Source: an uncultured Saprospiraceae bacterium (lineage in GTDB: Bacteria; Bacteroidota; Bacteroidia; Chitinophagales; Saprospiraceae). From it: a stretch of 37,007 bases of DNA. This document shows, one piece after another, positions 1-9,253 of the stretch (positions within the stretch are counted from its first letter, which is position 1; each line of letters starts with the position of its first letter). Location of the stretch: positions 1 to 37,007 of the forward strand of contig CALFUQ010000039.1 of assembly GCA_937929885.1 (NCBI GenBank), in the 5' to 3' direction. The translations under genes were made by a program, and so were the position numbers. The notes beneath the pieces were generated by a model that worked only from the letters and a program-made list of their open reading frames with translations, searched no databases and was not told where the DNA came from.

Positions 1-1194
1 ATTAGGGATCCGTCTTGCGGCAACGGACTTGACTGGGTATTAAAACATAAAGCGCTTAGTGAAGAAAATAAAATTACGGCTCCTAGAATACTGGCATATA
101 CAGCTTTTGGTGCTGGGTCTTTAGATCCAATAGCTACTCCCGAGCAAGCCAGAGCATGGGTTAGAGATAATGCTGCTAAGGGTGCAGATGGTATTAAGTT
201 CTTTGGTCTTCCGCCTAAGCTATTTGGCCCTGCTTTGGAAGAAAACAAGAGACTTGGTTTGCGCTCTGCTTGTCACCATGCGCAATTAGAAGTAGGAAGA
301 TGGAATGTGGTAAACTCTGCTCATGCAGGCCTCACAAGTATGGAGCATTGGTATGGGTTACCAGAAGCTCTCTTCGAAGACAAGACTTTGCAGAATTATC
401 CTTTAGACTATAACTATCAGAATGAGCAACACAGATTTGGAGAGGCGGGACGATTATGGAAACAAGCTGCTAAACCATTCTCCGATCACTGGAATAAGAT
501 CATGGATGAATTGATCTCGCTTGATTTCACCATTGATCCTACATTTAATATCTATGAAGCTAGTCGTGATCTACACAGAGCAAGGAGAGCAGAGTGGCAT
601 GAGGAATATACCTTACCTAGTCTATGGCGATTTTATCAACCAAGTAAAAAGTCTCATGGATCGTACTGGCATTTCTGGGGAACAGAAGAAGAAGTAGACT
701 GGAAACAAAATTATAATCTCTGGATGACTTTCATTAATGAGTATAAGAATAGAGGTGGTAGAGTTACTACCGGGTCTGATTCTGGTTTCATCTTTCAGTT
801 ATATGGCTTTGCTTATGTTCGCGAGCTAGAGCTACTTAGAGAATCAGGTTTCCATCCACTCGAAGTAATTAGGTCTGCAACTTTGTATGGTGCAGAGGCA
901 CTTGGGATGGATGATGAGATTGGTAGTATAGAGGTAGGCAAAAAAGCAGACATTATAGTCATCGATGAAAATCCATTGCAAAACTTAAAAGTACTCTATG
1001 GCACGGGAGCTATCAAACTAACTGATGACAATGAAGTAGTAAGAGTTGGTGGAGTAAAGTATACAATTAAAGATGGTATTATCTACGATGCTAAACAATT
1101 ATTAGCTGATGCTAAAGCGATAGTAGATGAAGCAAAAGAAGAAGAGGGATTTGAAATAATGCAACCAGGGATCAAGAAAAAGTCAACACCATAA
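1..1194 (+). CDS. Amidohydrolase family protein (5' end outside window)
   Basis: The reading frame is open from the first base, so only the last ~397 codons are present and the true start lies upstream. The fragment carries hallmarks of the amidohydrolase superfamily (imidazolonepropionase/prolidase-like branch): a histidine pair in ACHHAQ, a second histidine cluster in NSAHAGLTSMEHWYG, the metal- or catalysis-linked aspartate in TTGSDSG (codons near 768-786), and the closing strand IGSIEVGKKADIIVIDENP that completes the small beta-sandwich domain. Proteins of this type hydrolyse C-N bonds (amides, cyclic ureas, dipeptides) with one or two divalent metals. The substrate cannot be read from this fragment. 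Many Bacteroidota homologues are exported, but the N-terminus that would show a signal peptide is missing. The gene converges with the large surface-protein gene, with a terminator hairpin between them. Family is fairly sure, substrate unknown. Confidence 0.85.
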   Translation: MRDPSCGNGLDWVLKHKALSEENKITAPRILAYTAFGAGSLDPIATPEQARAWVRDNAAKGADGIKFFGLPPKLFGPALEENKRLGLRSACHHAQLEVGRWNVVNSAHAGLTSMEHWYGLPEALFEDKTLQNYPLDYNYQNEQHRFGEAGRLWKQAAKPFSDHWNKIMDELISLDFTIDPTFNIYEASRDLHRARRAEWHEEYTLPSLWRFYQPSKKSHGSYWHFWGTEEEVDWKQNYNLWMTFINEYKNRGGRVTTGSDSGFIFQLYGFAYVRELELLRESGFHPLEVIRSATLYGAEALGMDDEIGSIEVGKKADIIVIDENPLQNLKVLYGTGAIKLTDDNEVVRVGGVKYTIKDGIIYDAKQLLADAKAIVDEAKEEEGFEIMQPGIKKKSTP

Positions 1195-1203
1195 TTATAG
1201 TAT

Positions 1204-1237
1204 AAAAAAAAGGGGAACCCATATCTGGATTCCCCTT
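1204..1237 (-). terminator. Rho-independent terminator of the giant surface-protein gene
   Basis: An 8-bp perfect stem (AAGGGGAA at 1210-1217 paired with TTCCCCTT at 1230-1237) encloses a 12-base loop. On the minus strand it is followed directly by a run of seven Ts (1204-1210). It lies about 20 bases past the stop codon of the minus-strand gene ending at 1258. It also lies just after the plus-strand amidohydrolase stop, but there is no T-run on that side. Confidence 0.85.
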
Positions 1238-1257
1238 AACGACGCAGTTGCCGTTCT

Positions 1258-4200
1258 TTATTTGATTACTATAACTCGCTTGTTAATTGTGAATTTACCG
1301 ACCTTAGTTTTGAGGATATAAACTCCTCCATTAAAGTCCTTCACTGGTATATTGTATTCTACTTTCATACCCATATCTGAAGAGACTGAGTAGTTGATAG
1401 CTATTGGGCTACCTGTAGAGTCATACAGTTTTAAAGAAATCGCATCTTCAACTTTATGCTTGCTTACTAAGACATTTATTTCATTAGCCGTAGGATTAGG
1501 GAAAGTTGTGACAGCTGCATCTGCAACTTCTATTGGTTGTATTTCTTCCTCTTCTATTACAAATTCTATTTCACTCTGTACTGGTGGTACAAAGCCTACA
1601 TTAAAGTCAAACCTATCAAAATCACATGTAGTCTCATCTCCAAATTCATTTGCTCCTAAATCAACTTCTCCGTTTTGAACTCTAATTTTTCCGAATAAAT
1701 CACTAGACAATGTCACAAAGGATTGATCTCCTGCATCAATAGCTGGTGATCCTTCTTGTAAGTTAAAATCTGCATTAACTGGGTCTACAAATAGTGGATC
1801 AGCAGCAAACTGATTGTTACCTCTATCTTCTGTCCCCGTTGCTTGTGTCTCTATTGTTGCTAAGTCTGCTTCACTGAATAAACAGTTTTGGAATGAGAAG
1901 TTATTATTGTCATTATCAAAATTATCAAAGCCTGGTCCTCCAGCAAGTGTGCTTACATTACCAAAGAATATGCAGTTACGAGATTCGATTGTATTACTAC
2001 CAAAGTCTCTAAAATTAACTATCGCTCCTCCTTTCTCGTCAGCGAAATTTATGTAGAAAGTATTGTTGGTGTGTATTGCCTCATTGTCACCATTGTTTTC
2101 AAATATTGCTCCACCGTCAGATGCCTTGTTACCAGCGAAAAGTGAATTAGAATAGATTGATCTTACATTATCATCGTTACAAATAGCACCACCTCGATTT
2201 TCAGAATAATTCTGTGCAAACAAACAATTTGTAATATTCATATCTACTAGACCACCGTCGTATCCAGCATAAAATAATGCTCCACCTTTTGACAGTGCGG
2301 GACCACTCACCTGATTCTGAAGGTATACTACCCTATTCATTTTTACTGTGAAAGTAGTTGCACTTCTAGTGTTGATACGACCTGCACCACCCAGCCCTGC
2401 ACCTTGATTATGTACTACCAGTACATTATTCATTTCTAATGTAGCATCAGAGTCATTCACAAACAAGAAGCCTCCACCACCTGCTGTGTTGGTGCCATCT
2501 GCTACCCCACCTGTAATTGCTACTCCGTCTATTTTGATGTCATCTGTCACTTGAGAATTTCTCAAGACATAGTGACTATTCTCCTCAGTCCCTGTGAATA
2601 ATAACTCTAGAGGAACAAGATTTTCTACATCGATTTTGTCATCTCCTAAAAGATCGCCACTTAGTACTGATCTAGTATCAGAAAAATCTCTCTGACATAT
2701 ATTTGTCTCTGACCCATCAAAGCCTCCATATAAATCTACCCCTGAAGGCATATTAAAGTAAGCATCTCTATCTCCATCTTGAGTAGGAAGATATGTTCCA
2801 TCCGCAAGCCATATTTCTTGACCTGCCTCAGCTGATTGCATTCCCTCTTGTAAATCTGTATATGCATCAGCCCAAGAAGTACCATCAGCAGCTCCTGCTG
2901 CGTCAGCATCTACATATATTACTTGACCGTTCACAGGAGTACCGCAGCAATTGCAATCATCTATCTGGATATCATTTTCTGTATTAGGATTACCGTCATC
3001 ACAAGTGACAACTGGATCTGTGCAATCTTCTACAGTTACTGCAAAACTAACCATAGCAGAATTTCCGTTAGGGCCCGTTACAACCACATCAATTGTTCCT
3101 GATGTAAATACCAATAAAGAATCAGCATTATGCTCAATCTGTGCACCACCTGAGCTATAAGTTATTGTTTCTTGACAAGTCGTAGAAAGTGAGGCTACAT
3201 AAACATATGGTGCATTATCTTCACAAATTGTAACATCTGATATATTGATCATAGGGGTATGATCATCACAAGGATCACCGTTACAATCTATACTCTCAAT
3301 CGTGATAGTTGCAGAGGCCGTACAGCCATCTCCATTAGTCAAAGTATAAGTATATACTCCTACCGAGACATCAGATACTTCTGCACCATCAGCATTAGTC
3401 CAGCTTCCTCCTGCTAATTCAGAAGGGACAATACTGCTCAAGTTTATAGTTTCACCATCACAAATAGCAGATGGAGAACTTATCGAAATACTCACTCCTT
3501 CACAAGGGTCATTACAATCCTCACCTACTATGGTTACGTCTGCTGTTGCACTACATCCCTCATTAGTGGTTACAGTGTAAGTATATACTCCTGGTCCTAC
3601 AGTAGTTACTGGTGTACCATCTGCGTTAGTCCATTCACCACCTTCAGCAGCTGATGATACTAAAGTCGATAGGTCAAATGTCGCATCGTCACATATCGGT
3701 GCTGGATTTGTGAAGCTGATATTGAAAGCTGCACAAGGGTCTACACAATCCTCTGATACTATCTCCACCTGAGCAGTTGCAGTACAGCCATCCATATTAG
3801 TTACTGCATAAGTGTAACTTCCTGCACCTCCTTCAGTGACAACGTCTCCATCAGAATTAGTCCATGAGCCGCCTGTTGATCCTATTGATTCTAGTGTGCT
3901 TAGTGTTATACTTTCGCCAGTGCATATTGCATCTGGAGTATCTAGAGATACCGTAATGCCCTCACAATTATCGTTACAATGTTTCTCATGTATTTTGATG
4001 GTTACAATATCTGCACACCCATTTACCTCATCAAACAAATGATATCTATAAAACTCGTCCTGATGGCCATAAGTAACTACATTATTATTTAAGTCTTTCC
4101 AGAAACCTCCACTCTGCTCAGGAAGCTCTAGTGTAGATAACAATATCGAATCACCCCAGCACACAGAATCATCTTCTAACTGAACCAATTCAAAACCACT

Positions 4201-7200
4201 AGAGACGAAAGTTATCTTATCGGAAGACGTACATCCGTTATCATTTGTGTAGGTATAAGTAAACATACCTGGTGTTGCTTCATCTACTGTATTGCCATCC
4301 ATATCTGTCCATGTACCTCCTGTGTAATCCGCAGGTACTTGATCCATAAGCATATAAACTTCACCCTCACATAACACTGGTGGTGCTTCTAGGCTGACCA
4401 TAAAATTGTCCACACTCACACTGAATTCGTCAGATGCAGTACAGCCATTATCGTTAGTACCCGTAAATCTATAGTTGCCATCCCCTAAGTCAGTAACCTC
4501 CCAGCTATCTCCAGATACACCATCAGGTACTATGGTACTAAAGTCAAATGTTGCATCAGGACAAATCGGTCCTTGATCACTAACTGTGAAACTAAAGTTA
4601 TCTTCTATCAATGTAATCTGGTCTGAAGAAGTACATCCATTACTATCAGTGTAAGTATAGGTATAAGTACCAGCTCCCTCTCTCGACACTACATCTCCAT
4701 TAGCATTAGTCCATACTCCTCCACCTTGGCCACTTGGCTCAAGTGAGGTGAGATCGATACTACTACCTGCACATACTGGGTCAGCGCTATCAGGCAGATT
4801 TAATGGATCAGGTTCTGAGATACTTACAATAATCTCGTCAGTATCAAAACATGCTTTGCCATCCGTAATCGTCACTGAGTAAGTACCTGCCTCCGTTACT
4901 TGTATAGACTCTCCCTCTTCACCTGTCGACCACTCTACTCTTGGATGCTTAGTATCTATACCATCAAGAGAGTGTGAAAGTGTAAGTGGTAAATCTTCCA
5001 TACAAACATTTATATCTCCTCCTAAATCAGCTGTCACTGGTTGATTTACATCTATTACAACTCTCTTAGTTGCTACACATCCCATGCAATCAGAAACTGT
5101 AACACTGTAGTGCTCATGCTCTGTCGGAGATACTGTGATAGTCTTTGTAGTATCACCTGTTGACCATAGATAGTCAACCTTAGTAATAGACTCATCTTTC
5201 TCACAACAACCACCAAGTAGTTTTATGTTATCAAGATCCCATGCATAGGTTATCGCATTTCTCCATGCTGGACAATAAGCTAGCAACTCGAAAACGAAGG
5301 TTGTATTTTCTTCTACTTTGAACTCAGCGTTATCACTAAAATCAAATTCTTCTAATGTCCAGTCATTAGTAGTTGGAATATCATTTTGTTGGAAAATTTC
5401 CTCTCCATTCTTAGTTACTCTTAAACCATAGAATCGTGGGAAATTGTTAGGTCCTTCATCTATATCTTCAGAAAAATCAGGATTATACCAAGTAAATCTT
5501 TCTGGTGCACTTTCGTAAAATTGTAATCCAGTTATTGTACTACTCTGCTCAGGTGTAAGTGTAACTGAAAATTTAAGTGCATCTGGGCTATCATCTCTCC
5601 AATAACATTTTTTGCTGGCACTGAAGCACATTGCTCTTCCATCCAAGCCATCTTTAGGTACTGTACAAGAGTGCATCCCTCCTTCTACATTGACGTGAGT
5701 AGCTTCTACATTCACACATTCATCAGCGTTAGGATATGAAGGAGCAAGCTCAGAAAAATCTGTATTGTCCACTCCATTAGTTATCGAGTGGCAAGCATCC
5801 ATATCCCATTCTACGAGAGTCCCTGCGTTTTCTACCGCACATACAATCGTACAAACATTAGAGTTCATAACGTCTGCTTCCAATGTAACACTCTCTCCAA
5901 GACAAATAGTTTGATCGCTCCCAAGCTGTACGAACATCGCACAACCACATTGATCACCATCATCTACTTTATTTACTTTGATAGAATTAGACAATTCGTG
6001 ACAACCAGATAGGTCTGATATGTTAGATCCTACATTAATCCCTGACACCGTTCCTACAGTACTCAAGTGATAGATATAAGCTGTGCCTACATCCATTCCT
6101 TCAAACTCAAAACTTATCCCATCCTTCACAGTCAAAATATTGCCATCCTCATCAGTGATTATATAAACTGATGCATCTCCTTCTTCTTCCCATACTTTTG
6201 CAAAAACAGCATCGCTGATTCCATCACCTACGCAAACAGTCACTTCTGTTGTGTCTGTATCTAGTGTTAGAAAATTACCTCCTACTGCTCCGCAATCATT
6301 TCCTCCATCGTCATTCCCGCCGTCATCGTTACCTCCGTCATCATTTCCTCCATCTTCGCCACCTATTGTAAAGTTTGTAGTTCTAGCAGATGAGGTTCCA
6401 CAAGTGGTGATCGTATAATTCACAACTATGAATCCTGTATTCCCACAACTATTGACAAGATTTGCAACATCAAAATCACTAGTTACCTCCACAACTACAT
6501 CTGCGCAGCCATCGGTAGTGCATGCTTCTAGCATTGCAATATTATCGGCATTTCTTTGAGTGGCTAAACTTTCGCTATCCGCTGATGTACAATCGACAGT
6601 TATACCTTCTGGCTCGCATGTTATTGTTTGTGTATCTGTGTTATCGTTTCCTCCATCATCGTTACCTCCATCTTCGCCACCTATAGTAAAATTCGTAGTT
6701 CGAGCAGAAGACGTTCCGCAAGTAGTAATAGTATAATTCACAACTATGAAACCTGTGTTACCGCAACTATTAACAAGACTTGCAACATCAAAATCACTAG
6801 TCACCACCACATTTAAATCTGCACAATCATCAGTAGTACATGCTTCTAACATTGCTATGTTATCAGCATTTCTTTGAATCGCTAAACTTTCGCTATCTGA
6901 TGATGTACAATCGACAGTTATACCTTCTGGTTCGCATGTTATTGTTTGAGTATCTGCATTCCCAGTTCCACCGTCTTCTAGGATGTTAAAATTTGTTGTC
7001 CGTGTAGCATCCCCTTCACAACTAGATACAATTGTATAGCTCACAGTTATGAATCCTGCGGTCCCACAACTATTAATTAGTTCGGCAACATTAAAATCGC
7101 TGGTCACTGTAATATCTGTTCCACAGTCATCTGAACTGCAAGCTTCTAGCATAGCAATATTATCTGCATTTTGCTGTATCGCTAAAATTTCACCATCGGC

Positions 7201-7350
7201 ATTACATTCCACTGTTGTACCTGCAGGGCTGCAAGTAATTGTTTGAGCCGTGCTGTTAATTCCGTAAAGCAGAAATGAAAAAATAAATAAGAATAGTTTG
7301 ATTCTAACAGGTTGTAAAGTCATAGGAGTAAATTGTAAAATTCTAGACAT
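1258..7350 (-). CDS. Giant T9SS-secreted multidomain surface protein (Ig/SprB-like repeats, beta-helix)
   Basis: This 2030-residue protein begins with a signal peptide (hydrophobic core about residues 18-32, likely cut after TAQ at 36). Residues ~37-335 hold three tandem cysteine-rich repeats of ~100 residues, joined by Gly/Asn/Asp linkers of the GGNDD type. Residues ~470-715 form a beta-rich, jelly-roll-like segment. From ~720 come Ig/PKD-like units (WSTGD/WSTGEE strands), then from ~850 to ~1355 seven SprB-like units ending in GxYTYTxTxxxGC. Residues ~1475-1900 look like a right-handed parallel beta-helix of the choice-of-anchor Q type (GTSWADAYTDLQ, DGTYLP, DLYGGFDG, SPAIDAGD, DLGANEFG). 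The last ~85 residues match the type IX secretion sorting domain (FPNPTANEINVL ... GGVYILK). It is probably exported by T9SS and attached to the surface or released, acting in adhesion or gliding; the ligand is unknown. An alternative ATG at 7323 would give a cleaner signal peptide. Confidence 0.9.
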   Translation of the reverse strand: MSRILQFTPMTLQPVRIKLFLFIFSFLLYGINSTAQTITCSPAGTTVECNADGEILAIQQNADNIAMLEACSSDDCGTDITVTSDFNVAELINSCGTAGFITVSYTIVSSCEGDATRTTNFNILEDGGTGNADTQTITCEPEGITVDCTSSDSESLAIQRNADNIAMLEACTTDDCADLNVVVTSDFDVASLVNSCGNTGFIVVNYTITTCGTSSARTTNFTIGGEDGGNDDGGNDNTDTQTITCEPEGITVDCTSADSESLATQRNADNIAMLEACTTDGCADVVVEVTSDFDVANLVNSCGNTGFIVVNYTITTCGTSSARTTNFTIGGEDGGNDDGGNDDGGNDDGGNDCGAVGGNFLTLDTDTTEVTVCVGDGISDAVFAKVWEEEGDASVYIITDEDGNILTVKDGISFEFEGMDVGTAYIYHLSTVGTVSGINVGSNISDLSGCHELSNSIKVNKVDDGDQCGCAMFVQLGSDQTICLGESVTLEADVMNSNVCTIVCAVENAGTLVEWDMDACHSITNGVDNTDFSELAPSYPNADECVNVEATHVNVEGGMHSCTVPKDGLDGRAMCFSASKKCYWRDDSPDALKFSVTLTPEQSSTITGLQFYESAPERFTWYNPDFSEDIDEGPNNFPRFYGLRVTKNGEEIFQQNDIPTTNDWTLEEFDFSDNAEFKVEENTTFVFELLAYCPAWRNAITYAWDLDNIKLLGGCCEKDESITKVDYLWSTGDTTKTITVSPTEHEHYSVTVSDCMGCVATKRVVIDVNQPVTADLGGDINVCMEDLPLTLSHSLDGIDTKHPRVEWSTGEEGESIQVTEAGTYSVTITDGKACFDTDEIIVSISEPDPLNLPDSADPVCAGSSIDLTSLEPSGQGGGVWTNANGDVVSREGAGTYTYTYTDSNGCTSSDQITLIEDNFSFTVSDQGPICPDATFDFSTIVPDGVSGDSWEVTDLGDGNYRFTGTNDNGCTASDEFSVSVDNFMVSLEAPPVLCEGEVYMLMDQVPADYTGGTWTDMDGNTVDEATPGMFTYTYTNDNGCTSSDKITFVSSGFELVQLEDDSVCWGDSILLSTLELPEQSGGFWKDLNNNVVTYGHQDEFYRYHLFDEVNGCADIVTIKIHEKHCNDNCEGITVSLDTPDAICTGESITLSTLESIGSTGGSWTNSDGDVVTEGGAGSYTYAVTNMDGCTATAQVEIVSEDCVDPCAAFNISFTNPAPICDDATFDLSTLVSSAAEGGEWTNADGTPVTTVGPGVYTYTVTTNEGCSATADVTIVGEDCNDPCEGVSISISSPSAICDGETINLSSIVPSELAGGSWTNADGAEVSDVSVGVYTYTLTNGDGCTASATITIESIDCNGDPCDDHTPMINISDVTICEDNAPYVYVASLSTTCQETITYSSGGAQIEHNADSLLVFTSGTIDVVVTGPNGNSAMVSFAVTVEDCTDPVVTCDDGNPNTENDIQIDDCNCCGTPVNGQVIYVDADAAGAADGTSWADAYTDLQEGMQSAEAGQEIWLADGTYLPTQDGDRDAYFNMPSGVDLYGGFDGSETNICQRDFSDTRSVLSGDLLGDDKIDVENLVPLELLFTGTEENSHYVLRNSQVTDDIKIDGVAITGGVADGTNTAGGGGFLFVNDSDATLEMNNVLVVHNQGAGLGGAGRINTRSATTFTVKMNRVVYLQNQVSGPALSKGGALFYAGYDGGLVDMNITNCLFAQNYSENRGGAICNDDNVRSIYSNSLFAGNKASDGGAIFENNGDNEAIHTNNTFYINFADEKGGAIVNFRDFGSNTIESRNCIFFGNVSTLAGGPGFDNFDNDNNNFSFQNCLFSEADLATIETQATGTEDRGNNQFAADPLFVDPVNADFNLQEGSPAIDAGDQSFVTLSSDLFGKIRVQNGEVDLGANEFGDETTCDFDRFDFNVGFVPPVQSEIEFVIEEEEIQPIEVADAAVTTFPNPTANEINVLVSKHKVEDAISLKLYDSTGSPIAINYSVSSDMGMKVEYNIPVKDFNGGVYILKTKVGKFTINKRVIVIK
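6361..6638 (-). repeat. Intragenic tandem repeat, copy R3
   Basis: This stretch matches 6679-6956 at a constant offset of 318 bases (106 codons) without insertions or deletions. Most differences fall at synonymous third positions. It encodes one of the cysteine-rich N-terminal modules of the giant surface protein; a Gly-Asn-Asp linker follows it in the protein. Confidence 0.85.
6679..6956 (-). repeat. Intragenic tandem repeat, copy R2
   Basis: Partner of the copy at 6361-6638. A third, more diverged module (R1) lies at roughly 6985-7245 and shares the NADNIAMLEAC and NSCG(N/T) signatures at the protein level. Each module has conserved cysteines that could form disulfides after export. Confidence 0.85.
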
Positions 7351-7672
7351 ATTAATCTTGTCTGTAATATGTCGAAATACAGAAACACAATATACTATAC
7401 ATCTATGGTTTTAATATATTTTAAACCAAGTTTTATACTCTACTCTACATGAGTTAACATTTGCATGAAAATGTCATTTAGCTGCTGATTATCAGTAGAT
7501 TAAGATCGAATCCACTCTTATAAGGTTCCAAAACACAGGCTCCAGAATACTATTTGCTAAGTTAAGTGCTGACTTACTGCCTATTGTACAATTCAGTAGT
7601 CCGAATGAAGGGAAATCTTATAGAAAAACTTACAATATCTATACTACCAAAATATAGGTAACAGGCAATTAT
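7351..7672. other. Gene-free stretch between surface protein and transglycosylase genes
   Basis: No open frame with coding character and no tRNA-like cloverleaf is visible in these 322 bases. The right part should hold the transglycosylase 3' end signals and the left part the promoter of the giant surface-protein gene. On the minus strand TATATTGTG resembles the Bacteroidota -7 box (TAnnTTTG) but does not match exactly. A short imperfect dyad (CTGCTGA/TCAGTAG) lies near 7480-7500, and a weak one (CTATA/TATAG) near 7640-7655. Neither is followed by a T-run. Confidence 0.5.
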
Positions 7673-8602
7673 TTAGCGAGGCACTTTAACGTAGTAAGTG
7701 TTTTTCTTGACTGTCAACTTACTGTCAATTAGCCAAGGGTTAAGCACCTTTAAAGTACGATAGCTGATACCATGTTCTTTTGCAAAAGCTGACCAACTTG
7801 GAACAGACTGATTAACTTCTACTTGATAGGTATCAATCTCTGGATATTTTTCATGTTGATCAAGATAAAATCCAAATCCTTCTGGATTATTCATAATCTC
7901 TTTGATCGCTATAAGTCTAAAGACGTATCTCCCAGTCTCGATGTTCACATTGAGATCATAGAACGAATTTTCTTTTTGAGATTTAGTAACCTTAGAAAAG
8001 TTCCCAGGGCCCATGTTATAAGCAGCACAAGCGTTTGCCCAAGAACCGAATTTTTTATACAACCACTTCAAATATTTAGCTGCCGCTCGAGTAGATTTTT
8101 CTACATGATATCTCTCGTCTACTTCGTCATTGACTTCAAGTCCATAATCTTTGGCAGCTAATTTCCTAAATTGCCAGAATCCTTTAGCATTAGCATGCGA
8201 TGTCGCGTTCCTCATGTCGCTCTCAGCAACTGCTAGGTATTTAAAATCATCTGGGACTCCTTGCTCTGCTAATACTCGCTCCATTATTGGAAAGAATCTA
8301 TTTGCTTTTTTCAAATTGAGCAAAGTATTTGATTGCCAATAAGCATTAACCGATAGTTCGCGATCTAACCGCTCTTTACAATCAAAAGTATTGGGCATAG
8401 CTTCACCTGCGAAATAGTAAGTCTTATCAGCGTAAGCAGATCTGATCACTTGTTGTAGATTACTTTCTTCCACGTTTTCGTGCGTAGGCTCTAAAGTATC
8501 ATCCGTGGAAGGTCCTGCATCTGAATAAGAAATGAATATCAATAGTGTGAAAATCGATCCAGATAAAAGGAAGAAGCTAGTGAATAGTTTCTTTGTGTTC
8601 AT
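7673..8602 (-). CDS. Membrane-bound lytic murein transglycosylase (SLT/MltD-like) with LysM-like tail
   Basis: This enzyme cleaves the MurNAc-GlcNAc bond of peptidoglycan with formation of 1,6-anhydroMurNAc, in the periplasm. An N-terminal hydrophobic segment (about residues 7-26) is a signal peptide or anchor. The SLT domain spans ~100-220 and shows the catalytic glutamate in AVAES (E127), the GFWQF motif (141-145) and AAYNMGPG (193-200), all diagnostic of family 1 transglycosylases. The last ~50 residues (YQVEVNQSVPSWSAFAKEHG ... LNPWL) look like one degenerate LysM-type peptidoglycan-binding repeat; E. coli MltD is longer and has more than one. The gene stands alone, with 132 bases to the next minus-strand gene upstream. 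ATG start at 8602. Class assignment is strong, exact subfamily less so. Confidence 0.9.
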   Translation of the reverse strand: MNTKKLFTSFFLLSGSIFTLLIFISYSDAGPSTDDTLEPTHENVEESNLQQVIRSAYADKTYYFAGEAMPNTFDCKERLDRELSVNAYWQSNTLLNLKKANRFFPIMERVLAEQGVPDDFKYLAVAESDMRNATSHANAKGFWQFRKLAAKDYGLEVNDEVDERYHVEKSTRAAAKYLKWLYKKFGSWANACAAYNMGPGNFSKVTKSQKENSFYDLNVNIETGRYVFRLIAIKEIMNNPEGFGFYLDQHEKYPEIDTYQVEVNQSVPSWSAFAKEHGISYRTLKVLNPWLIDSKLTVKKNTYYVKVPR

Positions 8603-8734
8603 AGTTATAGTTTAAATATTTTGAGCCTAATTGTAGTTGTCCTCTAACTTACATAAAAGTAAAGCTTATACACAATCCGCTCATTCTATAAAGTCTTAGA
8701 ACAAGCCTCAAGGACAATAAAATTTTGTTAAAAC

Positions 8735-9253
8735 TTATGCTTTCTTTGGCTTACGCTTATAGATAGGAACAGTAGAGCAAGGTTCTCCATACATGATACT
8801 CCTCACTGTAGGGAGGAGTTTACTTGTAAGGTCTGTATATGCAGAAGGTGGTACTGGCTTATTGCTACATCCTTTAATTACAATCCGCTGGTTTTCGAAA
8901 TCATCAATCGCCAACTTATCAATAACTTTATTGTAGTGTGCCTTAAGGAACTCTGATTGGGTTCCTTGAAAAACCTCAGCCGCAAATGGTGTTGCAGCAC
9001 TGCCTACTAACATGTAAGCCCATACAGGTATTATTGAATCATTAGAGCAGTGGACAAGCAATATCTTATTTTGAATTTTACTCCAGTCATACTCTCTAAT
9101 TGCCGCTCTAAAGTCTTTCTCCTTAAGTATCAGCTCCTTAAAGAGATAATCTTTAATATCGAATACAACTATCTCTTTATCTGGAAAGTGATCTTCTAGA
9201 TTTAAAGTTATGATACCGCTATTAGCGACTCTATTTACGAGAGGTGTTTCCAT
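8735..9253 (-). CDS. DUF2480 family protein
   Basis: A 172-residue cytoplasmic-looking protein with no signal peptide or membrane segment. It matches the DUF2480 family of Bacteroidota: N-terminal VNRVANSGIITLNLEDHFP, then DIKDYLFKELILKEKDFR, a central strand LLVHCSNDSIIPVWAYMLV and a conserved C-terminal region with GCSNKPVPPSAY. No catalytic function is established for the family that I can name. The tail is very basic (YKRKPKKA). Its ATG at 9253 overlaps the scpB stop by one base (TAATG), so translation is probably coupled to scpB. This links it by context, not by proof, to chromosome segregation or to simple co-expression. Confidence 0.85.
   Translation of the reverse strand: METPLVNRVANSGIITLNLEDHFPDKEIVVFDIKDYLFKELILKEKDFRAAIREYDWSKIQNKILLVHCSNDSIIPVWAYMLVGSAATPFAAEVFQGTQSEFLKAHYNKVIDKLAIDDFENQRIVIKGCSNKPVPPSAYTDLTSKLLPTVRSIMYGEPCSTVPIYKRKPKKA

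Noticed and set aside
6290-6360. Short repeated units (GGNDD codons) that could suggest a CRISPR-like or VNTR array
   Set aside because: Units are 15 bases, in frame, with no spacers of equal size; they simply encode the Gly-Asn-Asp linker.
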